From assembly GCA_016719855.1 (NCBI GenBank), contig JADJYH010000008.1, forward strand, positions 113,501-177,500: DNA of 64,000 bases. Reading direction: 5' to 3'. The DNA is from Saprospiraceae bacterium. Lineage in GTDB: Bacteria > Bacteroidota > Bacteroidia > Chitinophagales > Saprospiraceae. The notes beneath the pieces are model-generated. The model was not told the origin of the DNA, did no database searches, and saw nothing but the letters and a program-made list of their open reading frames with translations. Shown one piece after another: positions 45,015-52,837 of the stretch. Numbering within the stretch: the stretch's first letter is position 1; every line of letters begins with the position of its first letter. The translations under genes were made by a program, and so were the position numbers.

Positions 45015-45080
45015 CAAGTTGGCGTGTTAGCGGGTTTGGCTATTACTACCCATATGCCAACACACCAACCACCCAATTCC
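45014..45080. repeat. Word-type inverted repeat
   Basis: The left arm AGCAAGTTGGCGTGTTAGCG faces ATGCCAACACACCAACC. It lies just ahead of the next gene's promoter. Confidence 0.66.
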
Positions 45081-45088
45081 TATCTTTG
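45081..45088 (+). promoter_or_regulatory. -7 element 5 bases before a start codon
   Basis: TATCTTTG matches TAnnTTTG and the ATG begins at 45093. If transcription starts about six bases downstream of the element, the mRNA would be nearly leaderless. Confidence 0.45.
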
Positions 45089-45092
45089 CCGC

Positions 45093-45650
45093 ATGAAAAA
45101 GAAGAACCTTATTAATTACCTGATACTCCTCGTGGTGGCATCAGGCATCTTCACGGTCGCCAAGCATTTTTACTCAAAACCCTCCGTAAATGACGGCGAA
45201 AAAGCACCCGACTTCGTCGCCGTTTCGCACGAAAACTTGGGCTTCAAGCTCTCCGACATGAAGGGCAAGTATGTGCTGCTCGACTTCTGGGGCAGTTGGT
45301 GCGGCCCTTGCATCTCCGGAGCGCCTGCACTCATTTCACTTTATGAAAAATACGGAAATGCCCGTTTCAAGGAAGCGGAAGGTTTTACCATCGTTAGTGT
45401 GGCGGTGGAAAAGGACAAACAACGCTGGGTCTCGGCTATTGAACGGCTCGGCCTTACCTGGCCCTACCAAGCCATTGACCCCGTGAGCAACTTCAAGTTC
45501 TTTGACTCGCCTATCGCCAACGACTATGGCGTGAAGCAACTGCCCACCAAGTTTCTGTTGGACGGTGACCGCCGAATCATAGCGGTGGACATGCCGCTGG
45601 AAGAAGTTGATAAATTTTTGGCGGAAAAGATGTTGGTAACTGGTCATTAG
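45093..45650 (+). CDS. TlpA/ResA-like thioredoxin
   Basis: 185 residues. One N-terminal membrane anchor (INYLILLVVASGIFTVA) is followed by an AhpC/TSA-type thioredoxin fold. YVLLDFWGSWCGPCISGAPAL carries the redox pair C70-C73 (WCGPC) and YGVKQLPTKFLLDGD has the cis-proline. Such proteins sit on the periplasmic side and reduce disulfides, for example in cytochrome c maturation. The ATG at 45093 is preferred over the ORF's earlier start because the upstream part is repeat and promoter sequence. Intact. A word-type repeat of the TAGA family (45647-45700) follows. Confidence 0.9.
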   Translation: MKKKNLINYLILLVVASGIFTVAKHFYSKPSVNDGEKAPDFVAVSHENLGFKLSDMKGKYVLLDFWGSWCGPCISGAPALISLYEKYGNARFKEAEGFTIVSVAVEKDKQRWVSAIERLGLTWPYQAIDPVSNFKFFDSPIANDYGVKQLPTKFLLDGDRRIIAVDMPLEEVDKFLAEKMLVTGH

Positions 45651-45702
45651 ACATTGGCCATTGTCCAGTGGGTCATCAGTAGATAATGACGAATGTCTAA
45701 AC
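45647..45702. repeat. Word-type repeat (TAGA word)
   Basis: ATTAGACATTGGCCATTG facing a partly complementary AATGACGAATGTCTAAAC. It begins inside the stop codon region of the thioredoxin gene. Confidence 0.55.
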
Positions 45703-45717
45703 GATTCTTTTAAACAC

Positions 45718-46003
45718 TCACCCGCTTCCAGCCGCCATCCTTCCCTGCTCGAACTGCCAGCCGTGGCGCTTGGCGATGTTGTTCGCCACCCGATATTCGT
45801 CCTCCAGTCCTCCCTTGGGCGTTGTATATTCTTTGCGTTCAGATTTTCGGCAGCGCCTTTTCACCTCCGGCCATGTAGCGCTTAATCCAGTCGCTGACAA
45901 CTCCATTGTCCACTGCCAACGCTGTGGAAATTTGCTTTCCGGACATGCCTTGTTTATGCAATTCAACGCCACGATGACGGGTGGATATACTGTGTGCTCT
46001 CAC
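45718..46003 (-). pseudogene. Transposase helix-turn-helix remnant
   Basis: From a GTG at 46003 the frame reads AHSISTRHRGVELHKQGMSGKQISTALAVDNGVVSDWIKRYMAGGEKALPKI and stops at 45839. This is the helix-turn-helix part typical of IS orfA-type or Tnp_8-like transposases. In a shifted frame the sequence runs on to about 45718 (ERKEYTTPKGGLEDEYRVANNIAKRH). No other transposase domain and no clear inverted ends are seen, so only a fossil of an insertion sequence is likely. The family (IS66-like, IS630-like or other) cannot be decided from this piece. Confidence 0.5.
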
Positions 46004-46168
46004 AGTCCATGTTTTGCCTCAAACATCAATGAACATTCGGCAATCTTTACTTTGGCAAGGTTAGGTAAACTTAAATGCAGACGACAAACTGCTTGAATTT
46101 AAAAATCGGTGTAGTGGTTGGCAAGTGCTACTTTTGCCTTTTCCCTTTGTACTTTTTACTTGAAATAC

Positions 46169-47434
46169 ATGCCTAACAGAAAAAAAATGCCCAAGATTCA
46201 GGAGGTAAAGAACTTGGTCGTACCGCCGCCTGAAATCTGGCACTTGTCGAATGGGGTTCCGGTTTATGAAACGAACCTCGGCACACAGGACATCCTGAAA
46301 CTGGAATTGGTGTTCTTTGCCGGGCGGCCATTTGAACGAAAAAAACTAGCGTCACGCTGTGCGGCGGCACTGATGCGGGAGGGCACGAGGCAGCATACCT
46401 CCGCTGAGTTGGCTGAGGTGATTGACTACTACGGCGGCACGCTCTCACTGCCCATCAGTATGGACATGGCCGGGGTGCAGCTTTATTCGCTGACCAAATA
46501 CTTTGACAAGCTGCTGCCAGTGGCTGCGGAAATGCTGTCGGAGCCGCTTTTCCCGCAGGAAGAAATTGATTCGTTCATCGTGCGGAACAAGCAGCGGCTA
46601 CAGGTTGACCTGAGCAAAAACGACTTCGTGGCCTACCGCAAATTTACCGAACTACTCTACGGCGAGCACCACCCCTACGGCTACAATAGCTATGCGGAAA
46701 CCTATGAGGCCATCACGAGGGACGATTTGGTGACGCACCACAAGGAGAATTATACCAGCGGCAACTGCCTGATTTTCCTGAGTGGCCGCACCAACGATGC
46801 CGTTCGGAGGTTGCTCGACGAACAGCTCGGACAGGCCATTCCCAAGGGCGAGCGCAAAGAGGTTGGGCCATTGGCAGTCAACCAACTGCCCCAAAAACTG
46901 CACGAACCCTTGCCGGACACGGTGCAGAAAGCAGTGCGCATTGGATGCCACCTCTTCAACCGCCTGCACCCTGACTACAACGGGATGTACGTGCTGAACA
47001 CCATTCTGGGCGGTTACTTCGGTTCACGGCTGATGACCAATATCCGGGAGGAAAAAGGTTATACTTACAATATTTACAGCTCGCATGAGGCCATGCTCTA
47101 TGGCGGGTATTTTTACGTCGGCACGGAAGTGGGCAACGAGTTTGTGGATAAGACCGTGCAGGAGATTTATGTGGAAATGGAAAAGCTGCAACAGTACCTC
47201 GTGGACGACGACGAGATGGAAATGGTAAAAAATTACTTGCTCGGTACGCTTTTAACGAACCTTGACGGCCCTTTCAACATTGCAGAGGTAGTAAAAACAT
47301 TCGTGAGCGAAGGTGTGGAGCTAAGTGCCTTCGAGGAGCTGGCCAGTGCCATCAAGAAAATAACGGCGGAGGAGGTCCGGGAACTAGCGAGAAAGTATTT
47401 CAGCAAGAAAGACATGTGGGAGGTGATAGTTTGA
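46169..47434 (+). CDS. M16-family peptidase-like protein without zinc motif
   Basis: 421 residues from MPNRKKMPKIQE. Two M16-type halves: the first has LKLELVFFAGRPFERKKLASRCAAALMREGTRQHTSAELAEVIDYYGGTLSL, and the second has LGGYFGSRLMTNIREEKGYTYNIYSSHEA, the R/Y substrate-arm pair. The family's HxxEH zinc site is absent: the corresponding helix reads ASRCAAALMREG. Thus this is the non-catalytic subunit type, which normally pairs with an active M16 protein (as in PqqL-like or mitochondrial processing peptidase-like pairs). No partner is adjacent; upstream is the transposase remnant. Intact. Confidence 0.85.
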   Translation: MPNRKKMPKIQEVKNLVVPPPEIWHLSNGVPVYETNLGTQDILKLELVFFAGRPFERKKLASRCAAALMREGTRQHTSAELAEVIDYYGGTLSLPISMDMAGVQLYSLTKYFDKLLPVAAEMLSEPLFPQEEIDSFIVRNKQRLQVDLSKNDFVAYRKFTELLYGEHHPYGYNSYAETYEAITRDDLVTHHKENYTSGNCLIFLSGRTNDAVRRLLDEQLGQAIPKGERKEVGPLAVNQLPQKLHEPLPDTVQKAVRIGCHLFNRLHPDYNGMYVLNTILGGYFGSRLMTNIREEKGYTYNIYSSHEAMLYGGYFYVGTEVGNEFVDKTVQEIYVEMEKLQQYLVDDDEMEMVKNYLLGTLLTNLDGPFNIAEVVKTFVSEGVELSAFEELASAIKKITAEEVRELARKYFSKKDMWEVIV

Positions 47435-47701
47435 GGGACAAGTTTTGAGTTTTGAGTTGAGGGGATGCCGAAAGCACACTTTTGTGCTGAAAACCAATTA
47501 GTTTTGATGAATTGCTACAATAATTATTGGATTTTCTTTTCTTTTGTGCCGTCTTTGCGAAGCATTGGTTTTTTTCGATGTTTTGATTTAAAATTGGATT
47601 GAGAACGAACACAACTTTCCATTCATGTCAAGACCATAGCCCAACCGCTTCAAGGGTATCGTCAAAAGATTTTTTATAAAAAACAGAGGTAAACGCTATT
47701 A

Positions 47702-48733
47702 ATGAAACTCTTCAGTTTTTTCACACAAGAACTAGCCATAGATCTGGGCACTGCCAATACGCTCATTATGAGCGATGGGAAAGTAGGGGTGGACGAGCCG
47801 TCCATTGTTGCGATTGACAGGCGAACGGGGGAGACCATTGCCGTAGGCACCAAGGCCATGCAGATGCACGAAAAAACCCACGAGAACATAAAAACCATAC
47901 GCCCATTGAGGGATGGCGTCATTGCCGACTTCCAGGCTGCGGAAAATATGATTGAGGGTCTCATCAACATGATCGGCAACCGCCGTAGGTTCTTTTCCCA
48001 TTTGAAAATGGTCATCTGTATCCCTTCGGGCATCACCGAGGTGGAAAAAAGGGCCGTTTTTGACTCCGCCGACCACGTTGACTCCAAAGAGACCTACCTG
48101 ATACACGAACCGATGGCAGCTGCACTCGGTATCGGTCTGGAAGTAGAGGAGCCTATCGGCAACGTCATCATTGACATCGGGGGTGGTACTACGGAAATTG
48201 CAGTCATTGCCCTTTCGGGCATTGTTTGCGACCAGTCCATCCGCACGGCTGGCGATGAGTTCACTGCCGACATCATGGACTACATGAAGCGGGCGCACAA
48301 TATCCTCATCGGAGAGCGCACTGCCGAGCAGATAAAAATCCATGTGGGATCTGCGCTCCACGAACTCGACAACCCGCCGCCAGACTACGCCGTGAACGGG
48401 CGTGACCTCATGACGGGCATTCCGAAGCAAATCACGATTTCGTACCACGAAGTATCGCAGGCCATTGACAAGTCCATCGGCAAGGTGGAAGAAGCCGTCA
48501 TGAAGGCGCTGGAATCCACACCACCAGAGCTTGCCGCCGATATTTACAAGACCGGCCTCTACCTGACGGGGGGTGGCGCATTGTTGCGTGGCCTTGACAA
48601 ACGCCTCAGTGCCAAGACTAAACTACCCGTTCATATTGCCGAAGACCCGCTCCGGGCGGTAGTGCGCGGCACAGGCATTGCGCTGAAAAATACCGACCGG
48701 TTCTCCTTCCTGATTGATAGAAAAAGCGTTTAG
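47702..48733 (+). CDS. mreB: Rod-shape-determining protein MreB
   Basis: 343 residues. Actin-fold ATPase: phosphate-1 ELAIDLGTANTLI, HEPMAAALGIGLEVEEP, phosphate-2 VIIDIGGGTTEIAVIAL, and LYLTGGGALLRGLDKRLS. It forms membrane filaments that direct elongasome movement. It begins the cluster mreB-mreC-mreD-mrdA, the standard order. The upstream 267-base gap has a small GCACACTTTTGTGC hairpin but no clear promoter. The product ends RFSFLIDRKSV; a 37-bp inverted repeat follows at once. Intact. Confidence 0.98.
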   Translation: MKLFSFFTQELAIDLGTANTLIMSDGKVGVDEPSIVAIDRRTGETIAVGTKAMQMHEKTHENIKTIRPLRDGVIADFQAAENMIEGLINMIGNRRRFFSHLKMVICIPSGITEVEKRAVFDSADHVDSKETYLIHEPMAAALGIGLEVEEPIGNVIIDIGGGTTEIAVIALSGIVCDQSIRTAGDEFTADIMDYMKRAHNILIGERTAEQIKIHVGSALHELDNPPPDYAVNGRDLMTGIPKQITISYHEVSQAIDKSIGKVEEAVMKALESTPPELAADIYKTGLYLTGGGALLRGLDKRLSAKTKLPVHIAEDPLRAVVRGTGIALKNTDRFSFLIDRKSV

Positions 48734-48736
48734 CAA

Positions 48737-48829
48737 AACAGTTGGCAGTTCGTCAGTTGGCAGTGGGCAGTCAAGGGCTGCATCCACGTTACTGACTGCC
48801 CACTGCCAACTGACGAACTGCCAACTGTT
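48737..48829. repeat. Word-type perfect 37-bp inverted repeat between mreB and mreC
   Basis: The left arm (48737-48773) begins AACAGTTGGCAGTTCGTCAG and is perfectly complementary to the right arm (48793-48829); the loop is 19 bases. The right arm touches the mreC ATG at 48830, leaving no room for a Shine-Dalgarno outside the arm. Confidence 0.92.
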
Positions 48830-49666
48830 ATGTTCAACCTCGTCCAGCTTCTAATAAAACTGAGCGGCTTCCTCGTGTTCGTGCTACTGGAAGTCATCTG
48901 TTTTTCGTTGGTGGTCAGGTACAACGGCAACCAAGAGAAGGTTTACACGAATACCGTCAACCAGTTTACGGGATGGCTGCAAAAAAAGAGCGCATCTACC
49001 TATCAATACTTCCAACTTTACGATGAAAACAGGCGATTGGCAAAAGAAAATGCCCGCCTGCTCGACCGCCTGGCCAACGTGGGTATCAACGTTCAAAACC
49101 CGCTGGACACGGCTTGGGCCGACACCTTGCAACCCAAGTACAGCTTCCTTGAAGCACAAGTCATCAAGAATTCCATCAACGAACACCACAACTACCTCGT
49201 GCTGGACAAGGGCAGCAAGGACGGCGTGACTGCCCATAGCGGCGTGGTGAGCGATGACGGGGTAGTTGGAATTGTGCGGAAAGTTTCAAAAAACTACTCG
49301 GTGGCCATGTCCGTGCTGCATAGGCAGGCGATTGTGAATGCGAGGGTCAGGCACAAGAACTACTTTGGGCCGATGACGTGGAAGAGCAAGGACATTCATA
49401 TTTTCAACCTGGACAACATACCCAAGGACGCCCCGGTGACCAAGGGCGACACAATTGAGACCAGTGGCTATTCCACGATGTTCCCACCAGGCATCTTACT
49501 GGGGGTGGTTGATAAAATGTGGATGGATCCTGGAAGCAATTTTTTCACCATCGAGGTAAGGTCGTTTGCGAAGATGAGCAACATACAGCATGCGTATATT
49601 GTGCGCAATATTTTCAAAGTAGAACAAGAGCAACTGGAGGAATCCGTGATTACCGAAGATGAATAA
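48830..49666 (+). CDS. mreC: Rod-shape-determining protein MreC
   Basis: 278 residues. One N-terminal helix (LLIKLSGFLVFVLLEVICF) anchors it, a coiled-coil follows (ENRRLAKENARLLDRLANV), then the double beta-barrel periplasmic domain with KNSINEHHNYLVLDKGSKDGV, GVVSDDGVVGIVRKV and GDTIETSGYSTMFPPGILLGVV. MreC links MreB/MreD and PBP2 in the elongasome. The ATG is directly after the inverted repeat arm. Its 3' end overlaps mreD by eight bases. The gene is intact. Confidence 0.96.
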   Translation: MFNLVQLLIKLSGFLVFVLLEVICFSLVVRYNGNQEKVYTNTVNQFTGWLQKKSASTYQYFQLYDENRRLAKENARLLDRLANVGINVQNPLDTAWADTLQPKYSFLEAQVIKNSINEHHNYLVLDKGSKDGVTAHSGVVSDDGVVGIVRKVSKNYSVAMSVLHRQAIVNARVRHKNYFGPMTWKSKDIHIFNLDNIPKDAPVTKGDTIETSGYSTMFPPGILLGVVDKMWMDPGSNFFTIEVRSFAKMSNIQHAYIVRNIFKVEQEQLEESVITEDE

Positions 49667-50180
49667 TATAGTCGTTGTCAATGTTTTGAGGTTTGTGGGG
49701 CTGGTGCTGTTGCAGGGCCTTGTGTTCAAAAATATCGGGGTAGGCTGGGAGAGTTTTCCCTACCTGCACATTATCGTTTTCCCATTGTTCATCCTTTTGT
49801 TGCCGCTGCGCACGCCCAAGACCCTGGTCATTTTCCTCAGCTTTTTGATTGGCATCTCCGTTGACTTCCTCTACGATACGCTCGGCGTCCATGCCAGTGC
49901 TGCCGTTTTTACCGGTTTTGCCAGGTCGCTGGTGCTGAAAATGTTTGAGCCACGGGGTGCCTACAACATGTCCTACAGCCCCACCATTGCCCGTATGGGG
50001 CTGGGTTGGTTTGTGCAGTATGTGGCCATCCTGATGTTTGCTCATGTATTTTTCTATTGCTCCGTGGAAGCGTTCACGTTTGTTTATATCGTTGACATTA
50101 TGATCAAAACAATCGTAAGCTTTCTGGCGTCCATGGTTTTTATCATGATTTTCCAACTACTCTTCAACCCGTTGGATTAG
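49659..50180 (+). CDS. mreD: Rod-shape-determining protein MreD
   Basis: 173 residues, a hydrophobic protein with about five helices: VVVNVLRFVGLVLLQGLVF, YLHIIVFPLFILLLPL, TLVIFLSFLIGISVDFLYDTLG, MGLGWFVQYVAILMFAHVFF and TIVSFLASMVFIMIFQLLF. IGISVDFLYDTLGVHASA is a normal MreD segment. It joins MreC and PBP2 at the inner membrane. It overlaps mreC by eight bases, so translation is coupled. Intact. A word-type hairpin starts right after its stop. Confidence 0.93.
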   Translation: MNNIVVVNVLRFVGLVLLQGLVFKNIGVGWESFPYLHIIVFPLFILLLPLRTPKTLVIFLSFLIGISVDFLYDTLGVHASAAVFTGFARSLVLKMFEPRGAYNMSYSPTIARMGLGWFVQYVAILMFAHVFFYCSVEAFTFVYIVDIMIKTIVSFLASMVFIMIFQLLFNPLD

Positions 50181-50260
50181 AGGGTGAGCGGGTGAGCAAG
50201 TGAGAGAGGTGAGCGCAAGCATTAGCCCTCCACCCTCTCACTCGCTCACTTTCTCACCGC
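50181..50260. repeat. Word-type inverted repeat between mreD and mrdA
   Basis: The left arm AGGGTGAGCGGGTGAGCAAG faces CACTCGCTCACTTTCTCACC (50239-50258). The whole gap is used: it begins at the mreD stop and ends six bases before the mrdA ATG. Confidence 0.82.
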
Positions 50261-50265
50261 TAAAA

Positions 50266-52230
50266 ATGGAAAACCAGTATAAGGAACGGCAATTTGTTAT
50301 CCTGCTGCTTTTTGCGTTGGCAGGTCTGCTCTTGGCAGGCCGGGCCTTTCAGTTGCAGGTGCTCAGCGACTCCTTCAGGAGCCGAGCGGATGCCGTGGCC
50401 ATGAGCAAGGAGACGCAGTACCCGGCACGTGGGCTTATCTACGACCGCAACGGCAAGCTGCTCATCAACAACGCCCCGGTGTACGACCTGATGGTCACGT
50501 ACAGCCAAGTGAAACCCGGCATGGACACGATGAAGTTCTGCCAACTGCTCGGCATTGACAAGGAAGATTTCAAGCGGCGACTAAACAAAGACTTCAAGCG
50601 GGACAAGCGCTTCAGCCGGATAAAGCCATATATTTTTATGGACAAAATATCACCCGAAGCATTTGCCGTGTTCCAAGAAAGCATGTACGAGTTCCCGGGC
50701 TTTTTTGCGCAGGTGCGCAATATCCGCAGCTACCCCGTGAACCATGCGGCGCACATGCTTGGCTATATCACGGAGGTCACCGATTCGGACATCAAAGCAG
50801 CAAACGGCGTTTACGTCATGGGCGACTACATTGGCGCCAGCGGCCTCGAACTGGCGTATGAAACAGAGTTGAAGGGCATAAAAGGCGCTAAGTTTGTGCT
50901 AAAAGACAACCTTGGCAGGGATGTCGGCAGCTTCCAAAACGGCAAACGGGACACACTGCCCGAGTCTGGCTACGACCTCATTTCCACCATTGACATCGAA
51001 CTGCAGGCCTACGCCGAATCGCTGATGGTCAACAAAAAGGGCGCTGTGGTGGCCATCGAACCCAAAACGGGCGAAATCCTCGCCTTCCTCAGCTCGCCCA
51101 CCTACGACCCCAACCTGATGATCATTGACCAAGACCGGGGGCAAGCGTACATGGCATTGCAAAACGACAAGCACAAGCCCCTGTTCAACCGGGCCATCAT
51201 GGCATCGTACCCGCCCGGGTCCACCTTCAAGGCAGTGGTCGGCCTGATTGGGATGCAGATGGGTGCCATCAGTCCTGAAACCGGCTGGCCTTGCAGCGGC
51301 TATTACGTGAACGGCGGGCGTGACGTGCGAAAGTGCCGTGGCCATGCCCACCCTTCCAATATCAGCATTGCGCTGCAATGGTCGTGCAACTCCTATTTTT
51401 TCCGCACTTTCAAAGAAATAGTTGACCACTACGGATACTACAATTCCGGTCAGGGCCTCGATACGATGGCGTATTACCTCCATGCTTTTGGCTTAGGACA
51501 AAAACTTGGCGTGGACTTCCCCGGTGAAAAGACCGGCAGGGTGCCAGACTCGAAATATTACGACAAGATGTACCCCAAGGCCAAGGGCGGTTGGCGCTCG
51601 CCCACGGTCATTTCGGTGGGCATCGGGCAAGGCGAAATAGAACTGACCACCATCCAAATGGCCAACGTGGTCGCTGCCATCGCCAACCGCGGCTACTATT
51701 TTATCCCGCACTTCGTCAAGGAGTTCAGGCAGGGTGAAAAAAAGCTGCCACCAAGGGAGCCTTACCGAAATCGCATCAAGCTGCCCATAAGTTCCTACTA
51801 TTTCCCGTCGGTGGTGGATGGCATGGCGGCGGTGATTGCCCACGGAACGGCTGGTTCATCCAAAATCCCCGACCTGCCCGTGGCCGGAAAAACCGGTACC
51901 GTGCAGAACCCCCACGGCGAAGACCACTCCACGTTCATTGGCTTTGGACCATTGGAAGCGCCTAAGATTGCCATTGCGGTTTATGTGGAAAATGCAGGCG
52001 GTGGCGGCAAGTTCGCTGCGCCGATTGCCACGCTTTTAATGGAAAAATACCTGAGGGGCAGCATCAGTGAAAGCCGAAAAAAGCGTGAGAAAGAGATGAT
52101 GGAAGCTAACTTGATGGAGCCGAAACCCAAGAAATTGTTCGTGCGCCCGCTAACCTTGCCTGATTCTGTGCAGGTGGACGATACCCCCGTTGATGTGCCA
52201 GAGGAGGTCGAAGAACTTGAAAATCAATAA
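50266..52230 (+). CDS. mrdA: Penicillin-binding protein 2 (MrdA)
   Basis: 654 residues. A short cytoplasmic tail and a membrane helix (FVILLLFALAGLLLAGRAF) precede the dimerisation domain (ARGLIYDRNGKLLINNAPVYDLMV) and the transpeptidase domain. The latter has the SxxK serine in SYPPGSTFKAVVG (about 319), SCN in LQWSCNSYFF, and KTG in VAGKTGTVQNPHGEDHSTF. PBP2 cross-links lateral-wall peptidoglycan with RodA. RodA, usually next in this cluster, is not here; folA follows. The start ATG at 50266 is taken because the ORF upstream is hairpin sequence. Intact. Confidence 0.96.
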   Translation: MENQYKERQFVILLLFALAGLLLAGRAFQLQVLSDSFRSRADAVAMSKETQYPARGLIYDRNGKLLINNAPVYDLMVTYSQVKPGMDTMKFCQLLGIDKEDFKRRLNKDFKRDKRFSRIKPYIFMDKISPEAFAVFQESMYEFPGFFAQVRNIRSYPVNHAAHMLGYITEVTDSDIKAANGVYVMGDYIGASGLELAYETELKGIKGAKFVLKDNLGRDVGSFQNGKRDTLPESGYDLISTIDIELQAYAESLMVNKKGAVVAIEPKTGEILAFLSSPTYDPNLMIIDQDRGQAYMALQNDKHKPLFNRAIMASYPPGSTFKAVVGLIGMQMGAISPETGWPCSGYYVNGGRDVRKCRGHAHPSNISIALQWSCNSYFFRTFKEIVDHYGYYNSGQGLDTMAYYLHAFGLGQKLGVDFPGEKTGRVPDSKYYDKMYPKAKGGWRSPTVISVGIGQGEIELTTIQMANVVAAIANRGYYFIPHFVKEFRQGEKKLPPREPYRNRIKLPISSYYFPSVVDGMAAVIAHGTAGSSKIPDLPVAGKTGTVQNPHGEDHSTFIGFGPLEAPKIAIAVYVENAGGGGKFAAPIATLLMEKYLRGSISESRKKREKEMMEANLMEPKPKKLFVRPLTLPDSVQVDDTPVDVPEEVEELENQ

Positions 52231-52238
52231 CTTGTGAA

Positions 52239-52325
52239 GTTGATAAGGGTTGATAAGGGTTGATAAGGGTTGATGTTACATAGGCCCTATCAACTTTTAT
52301 CAACTCTTATCAACCCTTATCAACC
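52239..52325. repeat. Word-type inverted repeat between mrdA and folA
   Basis: The left arm has three and a half copies of GTTGATAAGG; the right arm CTATCAACTTTTATCAACTC and following is its degenerate complement (52286-52325). It ends five bases before the folA ATG. Confidence 0.88.
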
Positions 52326-52329
52326 AAAA

Positions 52330-52823
52330 ATGACAGTTTCCGCCATCGTAGCTACTGCCCGCAACCTCGCCATTGGGCACCAAAACCAGATACCTTGGTA
52401 CTTGCCAGCCGACTTGAAGTATTTCAAGAAAGCGACAACAGGCCACCACGTAATCATGGGGCGCAAATCGTTCCAATCCATCGGGAGGCCGCTGCCCAAC
52501 CGTGTGAACGTGGTCGTCACCCGTGATCCGTTTTTTGTGGCAACGGGCTGCACGGTGGCGCACTCCCTCGAAGAAGCATTGGAACTGGCCGAGGCCAATG
52601 GCGAGACGGAGGCTTTCGTCATCGGCGGTGGTGAAATTTACCGCAAAAGCTGGCCCTACCTCGACCGTCTCTACCTCACCGAAGTGGACATGGTGCCGGA
52701 AGCTGGCGATGTTTTTTTCCAGAAATAGATGAAAAAGAATGGATGGAACTGAGCCGAGAAGCTCATCCCGCCGACGAAAAGAATGAGTTTGGGTATGTGT
52801 TCAGGGTTTTGGAAAGGGTTTGA
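52330..52823 (+). CDS. folA: Dihydrofolate reductase, one frameshift near the C-terminus
   Basis: About 164 residues when joined. DHFR landmarks: VSAIVATARNLAIGHQNQIPWYLPADLKYFKKAT (acidic residue of the active site in the PADLKYFK helix), HHVIMGRKSFQSIGRPLPNRVNVVVTRD and AFVIGGGEIYRKSWPYLDRLYLTEV. The frame breaks in the T-run near 52715: adding one T gives GDVFFPEIDEKEWMELSREAHP and ending RVLERV with stop 52821-52823. The enzyme makes tetrahydrofolate for thymidylate and purines and is essential in most bacteria, so the lesion is likely a sequencing error. A word hairpin precedes it. Confidence 0.93.
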
Positions 52824-52837
52824 ATCCCATTGATTTA

